Below, one piece after another: positions 44,945 to 53,192 of a DNA stretch of 64,000 bases; the first letter of the stretch is position 1; the number at the start of each line of letters is the position of its first letter. Made by a program: the position numbers and the translations under genes. Source of the stretch: Clostridiales bacterium UBA4698 (lineage in GTDB: Bacteria; Bacillota; Clostridia; TANB77; UBA1234); the NCBI GenBank assembly GCA_002404755.1, contig DHKI01000037.1, forward strand, positions 1,875 through 65,874, read 5' to 3'. Below the pieces are notes generated by a model. The model ran no database searches. It had not been told where the DNA came from and saw nothing but the letters and a program-made list of their open reading frames with translations.

Positions 44945-45790
44945 CTATTTTTTCTCCTTTTCAAATTCGTTTTTTAATTTTAAATATTCTTCTAAATCGT
45001 TGTCATAGTAGTAACACTTTAATACTTTGTGAACTTCTTCCATATTCCACTGCTTAAAGTTTTCCGTATGAGGATACGGCAAAAACATCAGTCTCTTACA
45101 AAAGTGACAAATTACCGTATCCTTTCTATTAAATTTTGATTGTTCATTGTATTTTCTTGGCAATATTTTTTTCTTTGTAGTAGACCAAAATATAGCATCT
45201 TGATCTGCAAACAACATCTTTTTATTTCTTATCAAATCTCTTGCCTTTTTAAGAAGACCGGTTTCTTTTATTTTTTTCATATTTAAAAGTAACATGCCTG
45301 CATTTATATAGTCTGGTCTAATTATCCAACAACCATATTTTTCTTTTACAGCTGCATATTCATAATCATCAATATCTATTTCGTACAACTTCTTTAAATC
45401 ATCGCCAACCATTATATCTATATCTAAATACAATAGTTTTTCTGGCATTCCTGGCACCAAATCAGCAAGTAATCTTAGCAAAGTATATGGTGTACAGTAT
45501 GCAGTTTCATTTTTGCAATTTGCAAATTCTTTTTCATATAATTCTGTAACATCTATTTTTTTTACACTATTCCTTTGATTTCGCGATTTCACAAAATCAT
45601 CAAGAAACTTTTCTTGTTCGTCAGTTATTGGAACGAAATTTTCGTTTAATCTTGAAACGTCCATCGTAAAAATATAACAATTAATTACTTCATTAGTCCT
45701 ATTTGTTATTGATACAAGTTGCGTTAATGCACCGTCAAAAACCTTCTTATTTCCACATAAAAGTAAGTTTATCATATATCCCCTCATCAT
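44945..45790 (-). CDS. Glycosyltransferase family 8 protein (copy 2)
   Basis: The 281-aa protein shows the GT8 order INLLLCGNKKVFDGALTQLVS, LLYLDIDIMVGDD (DXD equivalent), NAGMLLLNMKKIKE, FADQDAIFW and HFCKRLMFLPYPHTENFKQW. It ends directly before the next GT8 start. It is first in the cluster. Confidence 0.88.
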   Translation of the reverse strand: MMRGYMINLLLCGNKKVFDGALTQLVSITNRTNEVINCYIFTMDVSRLNENFVPITDEQEKFLDDFVKSRNQRNSVKKIDVTELYEKEFANCKNETAYCTPYTLLRLLADLVPGMPEKLLYLDIDIMVGDDLKKLYEIDIDDYEYAAVKEKYGCWIIRPDYINAGMLLLNMKKIKETGLLKKARDLIRNKKMLFADQDAIFWSTTKKKILPRKYNEQSKFNRKDTVICHFCKRLMFLPYPHTENFKQWNMEEVHKVLKCYYYDNDLEEYLKLKNEFEKEKK

Positions 45791-45846
45791 TTCTAAAATT
45801 ATATCAGTAACATTATATCGTATTTAATTTATTATTTCAACACCCG

Positions 45847-46023
45847 TTATTCGTCTTTGTCTGTACTATTTTCTAAATACCTAGCTCTTCTTTTTTGTTC
45901 TTCTGGTGTAAGCCAAGCATCGAATGATGCGATAAATTCGCCATACTCTGTTGCATCCTCAATTATGCCTTTACCTTTCGTTCTTAAAGCATTTAAACCG
46001 ATTTTATTTCTTTTATCTTTCAT
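45847..46023 (-). CDS. Small protein of unknown function (58 aa)
   Basis: A short but well-supported ORF starting MKDKRNKIGLNALRTKGKG with a GGGGTGA ribosome site at good spacing. It is basic at the N-terminus and acidic at the C-terminus (RRARYLENSTDKDE). No family is recognised. Its ribosome site lies inside the hairpin of the lexA terminator, so its expression may depend on readthrough. Confidence 0.6.
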   Translation of the reverse strand: MKDKRNKIGLNALRTKGKGIIEDATEYGEFIASFDAWLTPEEQKRRARYLENSTDKDE

Positions 46024-46027
46024 AAAA

Positions 46028-46059
46028 AATCACCCCATACTTGATAGTATGAGATGATT
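46028..46059 (-). terminator. Terminator-like hairpin after lexA containing the next gene's ribosome site
   Basis: Arms 46028-46041 and 46046-46059 pair across a 4-nt loop with two G-T pairs, and TTTTTT follows on the minus strand. The 3' arm contains GGGGTGA, the ribosome site of the 58-aa ORF. Confidence 0.75.
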
Positions 46060-46079
46060 AAGCATTTTTATTCTATCTA

Positions 46080-46712
46080 TTATATTTTTCTAAACACTCC
46101 AACTACCTTTCCTAAAATCGAACATGTCGGCACTATTATGGGTTGCATAAACTGATTTTGCGGTTGTAATCTTATATGACCTTTTTCTTTGTAAAACTTT
46201 TTGACTGTTGCTTCATCCTCTATAAGAGCCACAACAATATCACCATTTTGGGCATTATCTTGTTTTTTTACTAATATAAAGTCACCATCTAATATTCCAG
46301 CATCTATCATACTTTCACCTCTAACACGTAGCATGAAAGTTTCGCCTGTTCCTGTGAAATCTATTGGCAAAGGAAATGAATCTTCCACATTTTCAACAGC
46401 AAGTATTGGCATTCCTGCAGTCACCTTGCCAACTATTGGAACATCTACCATTTCTTTTGATGTAAAAAAAGGTTTTTGGCTTCTGCCATCTTCATCAACC
46501 AATCTTATCGTTCTTGATTTCATATCAACCTTTTCAATTAATCCTTTTTTCTTTAGTCTAGCTAGATATCCGTGTACTGTTGAAGTAGATTTTAAATCTA
46601 ATGCTTTACAAATCTCTCTAACAGAAGGTGCATATCCTTCTTCTTTAATTTGTTGTCTAACATAGTCTAATACCCTTTGTTGTTTATCGGTTGCTTTAGC
46701 AGAATCTTTCAT
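46080..46712 (-). CDS. lexA: SOS repressor LexA
   Basis: The 210-aa protein has the winged-helix N-domain (YAPSVREICKALDLKSTSTVHGYL), the self-cleavage site TAGMP (Ala-Gly, around residue 100), the catalytic Ser in RGESMIDAGI and the Lys in EATVKKFYKEKGHI. A TTGACA -35 lies about 60 bp upstream on the minus strand. I see only a weak candidate SOS box (AGAACGAATTTTT). Confidence 0.96.
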   Translation of the reverse strand: MKDSAKATDKQQRVLDYVRQQIKEEGYAPSVREICKALDLKSTSTVHGYLARLKKKGLIEKVDMKSRTIRLVDEDGRSQKPFFTSKEMVDVPIVGKVTAGMPILAVENVEDSFPLPIDFTGTGETFMLRVRGESMIDAGILDGDFILVKKQDNAQNGDIVVALIEDEATVKKFYKEKGHIRLQPQNQFMQPIIVPTCSILGKVVGVFRKI

Positions 46713-46847
46713 TTATATCTCTCCTTTTCTTCTCTCCTAAGTTGCTTATAGGCTATCACAAAAATTCGTTCTTGTCAACATTTGACGCAAACAAATTTTT
46801 ATAATTTCTTTTTATTTCAGTCTAAACACACTTTTATTAAATCAACT

Positions 46848-47795
46848 TTAGAACATATCCTTTTTCTTTAGCCAAATCCATGCTATTAATGATGTCAAAA
46901 ATGCAATTCCCATCACCTTAATAAACCCGAATGCGTCATTTGCAAATGGCAATCCTGCAACATTCATTCCCCATATGCTTGAAACTATTGTAGGAATTGA
47001 AATTACTATTGTAACCGATGCTAAAAATTTCATCACAATGTTTAAATTGTTTGATATAACCGAAGCATATGCGTCCATCGTTCCACTCAAAATATCTCTA
47101 TATATTGTTCCCATTTCAATAGCTTGTCTATTCTCTATAATTGCATCTTCAAGAATATCTTCATCTTCTTCATACATTTTTATAAATTTTGAACGCATTA
47201 ATTTTTCCATAACTATCTCATTTGATTTAAGCGATGTTGTAAAATATACTAAGCTTTTTTCTAATTCTAAAAGCCTAATCAGTTCTTGATTTCTCATTGA
47301 TTTTTGAAGTCTATTTTCAGCTTTATCAGTCTCTCTATTTATAAACTTAAGATAATTTAAATAATACACTGCTGTCTTATACAGAATTTGCAATATAAAA
47401 CGTGTTTTTTTGAATGTAAAAAATCCTTTTACTCTACAATCAATAAACTCCTTTAAGATAGGAGATTCTGCCGTACAAACTGTTATAAAATAATCATCTC
47501 TAACCACAATCATACCAATCGGAATAGTGGTAAAGCCTTCAATCTCACCATCGTTTTTTTCAACAGTTGGCAAATCTATTACTATAAGCGTTTGATCATC
47601 TTCAACATCTATTCTCGCCTTTTCTTCCTGATCTAGAGGATATCTTATAAATTCTTCTCGAACACCAATAGAATTACAAAGTGTATTTATTTCTTGGGCT
47701 GTAGGATTAATAAGATTTATCCAACACCCCTTTTCAAGTTTAGTTTGTTCTCTAAAAAATCCTTGTTCGTCTAATGTTCTATATATTTTCATCAT
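46848..47795 (-). CDS. corA: CorA-family magnesium/divalent cation channel
   Basis: The 315-aa protein has a large cytoplasmic N-domain and two C-terminal helices joined by the GMN signature (WGMNVAGLPF, around residue 285). It forms pentameric Mg2+ channels. It is monocistronic. Confidence 0.93.
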   Translation of the reverse strand: MMKIYRTLDEQGFFREQTKLEKGCWINLINPTAQEINTLCNSIGVREEFIRYPLDQEEKARIDVEDDQTLIVIDLPTVEKNDGEIEGFTTIPIGMIVVRDDYFITVCTAESPILKEFIDCRVKGFFTFKKTRFILQILYKTAVYYLNYLKFINRETDKAENRLQKSMRNQELIRLLELEKSLVYFTTSLKSNEIVMEKLMRSKFIKMYEEDEDILEDAIIENRQAIEMGTIYRDILSGTMDAYASVISNNLNIVMKFLASVTIVISIPTIVSSIWGMNVAGLPFANDAFGFIKVMGIAFLTSLIAWIWLKKKDMF

Positions 47796-47869
47796 AATAA
47801 ATTCCCCCTTGTTTGCAAAAGAAAAAATTGTCTTGTCTAAATAACTTACAAAACAATTTCTTCTTAAAT

Positions 47870-48622
47870 TTACTCTCCATCCTTAACTAAATATACTTTC
47901 CATTTTCTTCTTCCTAGTTTATATGCAAAAGATTTGTCGAAAACAGCATAATCAAACCTATACTTTCCTTTTACTGCACTACCAGTATCCATAGCAACTA
48001 CATATCCAAGTCCTTCAATATAGAACTCTGTTCCAAGTTTCCAATACTTTGTATCAACAGCTATCGAAACCCCTGCTACAATAGGTTTCCCTGATGCCGT
48101 ATATCCTAAATTGTTGCTACATTCATCTGGGCTAGGCGTATATGCCGTTCCTTCAAATTCTCCAACGTATTCTAATTTTTCGTAATCAACGGCTGTATCA
48201 GCCTTATCAGCAGTTCCAAAATTTTGTGGTTCAATTCCTACGGAAGCAGCAAGTTTCAAAGAATCTTGAAGTCTCATATTTTCTTCAATTAAACTTTGAT
48301 TATTTTTAGCCAATTGTTCCGCCTCTGTATACAACCTTTCTTGTTCTGACTTTATTTCTTCCTGTTTTTTTTCAATTTCTTCTTTTTGGTTTTCTATATA
48401 ACTTTTTTCGTTTTCTAAATTTTGTATTCCAACAACTAAACCTTCTGTTTTTTCATTATACACTTTCACTGTATCTTTGGCATATACCAACACATAAAAC
48501 GCTCCTGCAGAAACAATTAGTAACGAGCAGATTAGAGCTTTACCAATTCTTCTATGCTTAAGAATTGATTTTCTAAAATTATATACTGCTTTAATTTGAG
48601 ATATCCTATCAGCTTGTCCCAA
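47870..48622 (-). CDS. 3D-domain cell wall protein
   Basis: This protein has an N-terminal transmembrane helix (GKALICSLLIVSAGAFYVLVYA), a Glu/Lys-rich coiled coil, then a C-terminal 3D domain (FEGTAYTPSPDECSNNLGYTASG ... VAMDTGSAVKGKYRFDYAVFD) with its three Asp residues. This is the MltA/Rpf-like fold of lytic transglycosylases. I start at TTG 48622, six bases after GGAGGG; an ATG at 48658 adds 12 residues containing that site. It probably remodels peptidoglycan. Confidence 0.88.
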   Translation of the reverse strand: MGQADRISQIKAVYNFRKSILKHRRIGKALICSLLIVSAGAFYVLVYAKDTVKVYNEKTEGLVVGIQNLENEKSYIENQKEEIEKKQEEIKSEQERLYTEAEQLAKNNQSLIEENMRLQDSLKLAASVGIEPQNFGTADKADTAVDYEKLEYVGEFEGTAYTPSPDECSNNLGYTASGKPIVAGVSIAVDTKYWKLGTEFYIEGLGYVVAMDTGSAVKGKYRFDYAVFDKSFAYKLGRRKWKVYLVKDGE

Positions 48623-48861
48623 TTTTATCCCTCCAACAATCACAAATTCCTTACGCATACACGCATTTTAAATTCTTCTAAATTATATCACAACACTTTT
48701 GAAATTTGTACAATATTTTATATTTTTCACACAAAATATTTTTTTATATACACTTCTCTTAAATCATACAAATACTTTTATAATTTAACTAGAGTTAATA
48801 TTACTATTTCATTTTATGTTCTTTTACATTCGCAAAAATCTCTCATTTTAATTATATGCAC

Positions 48862-48890
48862 TTGAATAACAATAATTAATTTGTTATAAT
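48862..48890 (+). promoter_or_regulatory. ssrA promoter
   Basis: TTGAAT (48862-48867) and TATAAT (48885-48890) are separated by 17 bp and end about 14 bp before the tmRNA 5' end. Confidence 0.85.
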
Positions 48891-48904
48891 AACTTTGTAC
48901 TTAT

Positions 48905-49255
48905 GGGGATGCAATGGTTTCGACAGATGCCTAGCAGTATAAATAGCGAGTGATGGATTCTCGTCGGCCATCTAAAAAAACGAGAAATATAAATAATTAA
49001 CAACAATAAAGTTGCTTTAGCTGCCTAGTTGCGGCTACGTTTGACCATGCTTGTCTACTTGGCTTGAATCAGGCGTCGATTAAAGTAGAACCGAAACTAT
49101 CAAAACTTTGCGATAGTGGGTATTTATAAAGTTACCAAAAATAAAAGAGTGTTTGTCCTCGTTTATTCTAGGGAATTTTAAAAGATAAACTGCACTCGGA
49201 GAAGTTTATATGAAAGGGTTTTTGGACAGGAGTTCGATTCTCCTCATCTCCACCA
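48905..49255 (+). ncRNA. ssrA: Transfer-messenger RNA
   Basis: The 5' end GGGGATGCAATGGTTTCGAC and the 3' T-arm and acceptor (GGAGTTCGATTCTCC ... CATCTCCACCA) form the tRNA-like domain; GGGGATG pairs with CATCTCC. The tag ORF ends GTT GCT TTA GCT GCC TAG (49011-49028), giving ...NNNKVALAA. Reading back in frame meets a TAA at 48990-48992, so the tag is at most 11 residues and does not begin with the usual Ala codon. Confidence 0.95.
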
Positions 49256-49263
49256 TTTTTAAG

Positions 49264-49286
49264 CCAATATCAATTGTTGATATTGG
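49264..49286 (+). terminator. Terminator after tmRNA
   Basis: Stem CCAATATCA/TGATATTGG with a 5-nt loop, followed by TTTTTTATT. Confidence 0.9.
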
Positions 49287-49314
49287 TTTTTTATTCATTT
49301 TTACAAATGGTAAA

Positions 49315-50238
49315 ATTAAATGAACGAATTGAATAAACAAAAAGACACATAAGATTACTTATGGTACAATGTTTGTTGAAGACCAAAACAGTACTGGAGG
49401 TAATCAAATGTGTCAAAATAATAATACCACAAAAACAAAAAAATTCAAGCAAATAAATTATACAGAAAGAACGCAAATTGAAAGGTGGCATAACAAAGAT
49501 AAAAAACTAATGTTGAAATAGGTAAATTATTAGGAAGACCAGAAAGTTCAATAAGAAGAGAATTAAAAAGAGGTATGGTAAAAAATTTAACATCAGAGTT
49601 AGTAGAAATAATTGTATACAGTGCGGATGTTGCCCAGCAAAAGTGTGATTACAACAAAACAGGAAAAGGACCTCAATTAAAGATTGGCAAGGATTTCAAG
49701 TTAAAAGAGTATATTGAAAATGGCATAAAGGTAGAAAAGAAATCACCTGAAATATTACTTGCAGAGATTGAAGAAAAAGGGTTAAAATTCACAACAAAAA
49801 TATGTGCAAAAACAATCCGAAACAATATACATCAAGGTGGTATATTCGACCTTAGAGAAAAAGACATGATATATAAGAAGGAATATAAAGAAAAGTTTAA
49901 AAGTATAACATTTGATAATGGCGGAGAATTTAGGGATTATGAGGGATTAGAAAGGTCATATGATAAAAGAAAAAAAGGGAAAAGGACAATTGTATATTAT
50001 GCACATCCATATTGTTCGGGAGAACGTGGAAGCAATGAAAACAACAATAGACTAATAAGAAGATTTATCCCTAAAGGTACGGATATAGCGCCAATTTCAG
50101 AGGAATATATACAATGGATAGAAAATTGGATGAATAATTTGTTAAGACCTATGTTTGGTTTTAAATCATCATTACAAGTAGCATAATTTATGTCAACAAA
50201 GCATTGTGAAAAACTTTTTTGAAATTCGTTCATTTAAT
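49315..50238 (+). mobile_element. Decayed IS30-family insertion sequence
   Basis: Terminal inverted repeats of 16 bp (49315-49330 and 50223-50238, ATTAAATGAACGAATT and its complement) enclose a broken IS30 transposase. The element is about 924 bp, shorter than intact IS30 members (about 1.1-1.2 kb), through an internal deletion. It sits 60 bp behind tmRNA. Confidence 0.85.
49408..50186 (+). pseudogene. IS30-type transposase, frameshifted and internally deleted
   Basis: The N-terminal piece reads KQINYTERTQIERWHNKDKK and then hits a stop. One missing base restores EIGKLLGRPESSIRRELKRG, the IS30 helix-turn-helix. Later TFDNGGEF and ERGSNENNNRLIRRFIPKGTD keep the second Asp and the Glu of the DDE triad. 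The segment with the first Asp (usually DTVVG...) is gone between KEYKEKF and KSITFDN. No CGG codon lies at the break. It cannot be active. Confidence 0.88.
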
Positions 50239-50475
50239 ATTGCAATTTATAAAAAAGACACTTCCTTTTATTTTTATTGATGTTTCTAACAATATATTAT
50301 CTATCTGTATAAAAAACAAGATTTTAAACTAATATTTTATAAATCATTTAACTCTAAAAGCAAATTTTATTAATAGACTAAATGTATTTCTATTTGAATA
50401 TAAAATATCATTTACTGCACATTTTCATTTGTGCCCATGTAATATAAATTTAATATAAATTTAAAGTTTAATTTA

Positions 50476-50503
50476 TTGAGATTTTATGGAAAAATGTTAT
50501 ACT
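50476..50503 (+). promoter_or_regulatory. Promoter of the 193-aa secreted protein
   Basis: TTGAGA (50476-50481) and TATACT (50498-50503) with a 16-bp spacer. The rest of the 338-bp gap 50239-50576 is AT-rich, with a short tandem AATATAAATTT and no ORF. Confidence 0.65.
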
Positions 50504-50576
50504 ATATTTACTGATCTAAACTTTTCTATTTAATTTGAAAATTCAAAAATCTTTTAGAAAAGTAAGGAGGATACAT

Positions 50577-51158
50577 ATGAAAAAATTAATTATACCAGGT
50601 ATTGCTTTAATCTTTATTATAATACTTGCGACTTACTTTCTAGCTTCTAACGAAAAGCAAATAACTAATCAAAATGAAATAGAATTAATAAGACAAGAAG
50701 CAAATTTAGATACCGTTATAAACTTAGGTGATTTTTCAAAAGAAAATTATTCTGAAGAAAAACTTTTGGATGTAGCAATGCAATATGCCACAAAACTCAA
50801 TCTACTAAACGAAGCAAATGTGGATGAAACTTATCTACAATATATCGCAAGAGATGAATTACACAATCTGATTTTTGAATTAACCGGACTTAAAGTCATC
50901 GCACCTATAGAAATTGAGGATTTCTATTATCTTTATGACAGCGAAAACGAATACTACTACTGGATTGGTTTCTCGCCTGCTTATTACAAAATTTCAAAAA
51001 TAAATAGTGTAAAAAGAAATGGACATACTTACACCATAAATTGTGCTGTGGAAAAGTCTGAAGATGGAGAAATACTTACAAAAGACAGTATTAATATCAA
51101 GCTCGAATTAAAAAAAGAAAATCAGCTTATTAAGTATCAAATTATTGAAATAAACTAA
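50577..51158 (+). CDS. Membrane-anchored exported protein, unknown function
   Basis: The 193-aa protein starts with an uncleaved-type signal anchor (MKKLIIPGIALIFIIILATY). The rest is hydrophilic and acidic; near the C-terminus it has alternating strands (KINSVKRNGHTYTINCAVEKS). The family is not recognised. I start at ATG 50577 because AAGGAGG precedes it; upstream Met codons are unsupported. Position right after an IS remnant and low conservation suggest an accessory gene. Confidence 0.65.
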   Translation: MKKLIIPGIALIFIIILATYFLASNEKQITNQNEIELIRQEANLDTVINLGDFSKENYSEEKLLDVAMQYATKLNLLNEANVDETYLQYIARDELHNLIFELTGLKVIAPIEIEDFYYLYDSENEYYYWIGFSPAYYKISKINSVKRNGHTYTINCAVEKSEDGEILTKDSINIKLELKKENQLIKYQIIEIN

Positions 51159-51246
51159 GCTATTCAATTCTCCAATTTAATAGCATATGCTATCAGGTAT
51201 CATAAATCATTGATTTTAAGCTATTTTAAATACATCTTAATAAAAT

Positions 51247-51289
51247 AAAACCAAGCTGTTAGATAAATCATATTTAACAACTTGGTTTT
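51247..51289. terminator. Bidirectional terminator between convergent genes
   Basis: AAAACCAAG and TTGTTAAAT-side arms pair (51247-51261 with 51274-51289) with A/T tracts on both sides. It separates the exported protein from the pseudopilin. Confidence 0.75.
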
Positions 51290-51336
51290 ATTTTGTAATT
51301 GATTGAGCCCTATTTCATTACAGCATAAATTTATTT

Positions 51337-51792
51337 TTAATCATTCTCATAATAATTTACTAAATCGAAAACATCGTCCGAACTAGATAGAGGAATCACA
51401 ATATTTTTCTTATAATTTACTAAATAATTTTCCTCCGCATGTGTCACACCGATTTTTTCCAAGTCGGCTTCCAATAACAAGTACCAGTCTTCCCCAACAT
51501 TTTTGTTTTCTGTCACCTGTATTCCTTCATCATTCAAGTATACATGTTCAAGTATTGGATCTTTGGTTCCTGGCAACGTTATATTAGCAGGCGAAAACAC
51601 TCCACTAGTTGCAACTTGTGATGCATATCTAGAAACTGCAGTCTTAACCGTCGCCAAATTCTGTTTTTTTGCCTCTTCCTTAGAGTCTTGCAAGATTTTT
51701 CTTGTAGTTAATATTGATGTCGTTGAAATTATTCCTATTACTATTACCATTATTATCACAGTTACTAAAGTTATACCATTTTCCTTTTTCAT
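51337..51792 (-). CDS. Type IV pilin-like (pseudopilin) protein
   Basis: The 151-aa protein has a class III leader (MKKENG / ITLVTVIIMVIVIGIIS) cut after Gly by prepilin peptidase, then one long hydrophobic helix and a soluble C-domain. The conserved Glu at mature position 5 is Thr here. No other pilus genes are nearby, so it would have to use machinery encoded elsewhere. Confidence 0.75.
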   Translation of the reverse strand: MKKENGITLVTVIIMVIVIGIISTTSILTTRKILQDSKEEAKKQNLATVKTAVSRYASQVATSGVFSPANITLPGTKDPILEHVYLNDEGIQVTENKNVGEDWYLLLEADLEKIGVTHAEENYLVNYKKNIVIPLSSSDDVFDLVNYYEND

Positions 51793-51857
51793 AATTCCCT
51801 CCGCAAATTAATAGTATAATTCAAGTATAACATTTCATTAAAAAAAGACAAGAAAAA

Positions 51858-51883
51858 AGAGAGATTCTAAATAAAATCTCTCT
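51858..51883 (-). terminator. Terminator of the rpsF-ssb-rpsR operon
   Basis: The stem AGAGAGATT/AATCTCTCT is followed by TTTTTT on the minus strand. Confidence 0.88.
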
Positions 51884-51923
51884 TTGTACACAAACTTTAT
51901 TTCAAAGATTATTTTTCAAAATA

Positions 51924-52211
51924 CTACTCAGCTGTATATGGTAATAATCCGATATGTCTAGCTCTCTTAACAGCAAGTGTAACTTCTCTTTGATGTTTAG
52001 CACAAAGACCTGTTACTCTTCTTGGTAATATTTTACCTTTTTCACTAACAAATTTCTTTAATTTGTCAGCTTCTTTATAATCGATAACTAATGCTTTATC
52101 TGCACAAAACATACAAACCTTTTTCTTCATTTTTCTTTGTCTTGGCATTGAGTCATCATCGTTATTGTTATTTCTGTTATTATATTTCTTTGTTCCTTTT
52201 TTCTCAGACAT
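51924..52211 (-). CDS. rpsR: 30S ribosomal protein S18
   Basis: A 95-aa protein (KKVCMFCADKALVIDYKEADKL, GKILPRRVTGLCAKHQREVTLAVKRARHIGLLPY) with an Asn/Asp-rich N-terminal extension. It is last in the rpsF-ssb-rpsR operon. Confidence 0.97.
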   Translation of the reverse strand: MSEKKGTKKYNNRNNNNDDDSMPRQRKMKKKVCMFCADKALVIDYKEADKLKKFVSEKGKILPRRVTGLCAKHQREVTLAVKRARHIGLLPYTAE

Positions 52212-52249
52212 TTTATTTCCCTCCTACCTTAAAAGAATTAAATTATGTA

Positions 52250-52687
52250 CTAGAATGGTAAATCATCATCTGTTACTTGATTAAACTCGCTTGGAGCATT
52301 ATTTGCATTGAAAGGAGCATCAGCCATTTGATTTCCACCGAATGGATTTCCAATAGCTTCGCCTTCACGCTTACTATCTGCAAAATATGCTTCTTCTGCA
52401 ACAACTTCAGTAACATATACCTTTTTTCCATCTTTATCATCATAATTTCTTGTTTGTATTCTACCAATAACTGCAACTTGTTGACCTTTCTTGAAGTATT
52501 TACTACAAAATTCTCCAGTTTTGTCCCAAGCTGTTATGTTGATAAAATCTGCTTGTCTTTCTTCACCTTGTCTTGCAAATCTTCTATTAACTGCAAGTGA
52601 GAATGAAGCCACAAGCGTATTGTTAGTACTTGTGTATCTAACTTCTGGGTCTCTTGTTAATCTTCCCATTAGGATTACTTTGTTCAT
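52250..52687 (-). CDS. ssb: Single-stranded DNA-binding protein
   Basis: The 145-aa OB-fold protein (MNKVILMGRLTRDPEVRYTS, DFINITAWDKTGEFCSKYFKKGQ) ends in the acidic interaction tip DDDLPF. It sits between rpsF and rpsR as in most Firmicutes. Confidence 0.97.
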   Translation of the reverse strand: MNKVILMGRLTRDPEVRYTSTNNTLVASFSLAVNRRFARQGEERQADFINITAWDKTGEFCSKYFKKGQQVAVIGRIQTRNYDDKDGKKVYVTEVVAEEAYFADSKREGEAIGNPFGGNQMADAPFNANNAPSEFNQVTDDDLPF

Positions 52688-52699
52688 ATAAGCTCCTCC

Positions 52700-52981
52700 T
52701 TATTTCTTAACTACGATATGTTTGATAACTTCATCAGTAATGTTATAAACTCTATCAAGTTCGTCAATAAATTCTGGGTTGCTACTAAAGTTGATTAAAA
52801 CATAATAACCTTCATTTTGTTTTTTGATAGGATATGCTAATCTTTTCTTTCCCCATTCTTCTGTTGATTCAACTTTACCGTGTTCGCTAATTAAAGCACT
52901 AATTTTTGCTATAGTATCTTTTATAGCAGCTTCTTCTAGGTTTGAGTTAACAATCATAATTGTTTCATAATTGTTTTGCAT
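52700..52981 (-). CDS. rpsF: 30S ribosomal protein S6
   Basis: A 93-aa protein (YETIMIVNSNLEEAAIKDTIAKI, WGKKRLAYPIKKQNEGYYVLINF) that pairs with S18. It is the first gene of the operon, with AGGAGG upstream. Confidence 0.97.
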   Translation of the reverse strand: MQNNYETIMIVNSNLEEAAIKDTIAKISALISEHGKVESTEEWGKKRLAYPIKKQNEGYYVLINFSSNPEFIDELDRVYNITDEVIKHIVVKK

Positions 52982-53083
52982 ATTTTTACACCTCCTTTTG
53001 GACTTATGGCCCTATAACTATTCGTATAGAGCAAGGCAGTTTTACTGCGTATATATAATAGCATATATTTTTCCATTTTTCAA
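52982..53083 (-). promoter_or_regulatory. rpsF operon promoter and leader
   Basis: The -35 TTGAAA (53078-53083) and -10 TATTAT (53055-53060) are 17 bp apart. The leader can fold GCC-CTATA with TATAG-GGC just before the ribosome site, which is the position of the S6:S18 autoregulatory element in other bacteria. The motif match is not established. Confidence 0.7.
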
Positions 53084-53192
53084 GAAAAATTTTATAAACA
53101 TCTCTTTATGCTATGTTTTTTACTGTATACATCTAAAACACTCTATTTCTAATAACAAATTTTACAACTTTTCCGTGTATTTCTTTTTTGAC

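Noticed and set aside
49408..50186. IS30 transposase break as CGG recoding
   Set aside because: The shift is a missing base in an A-rich run with no CGG, and a catalytic region is deleted.
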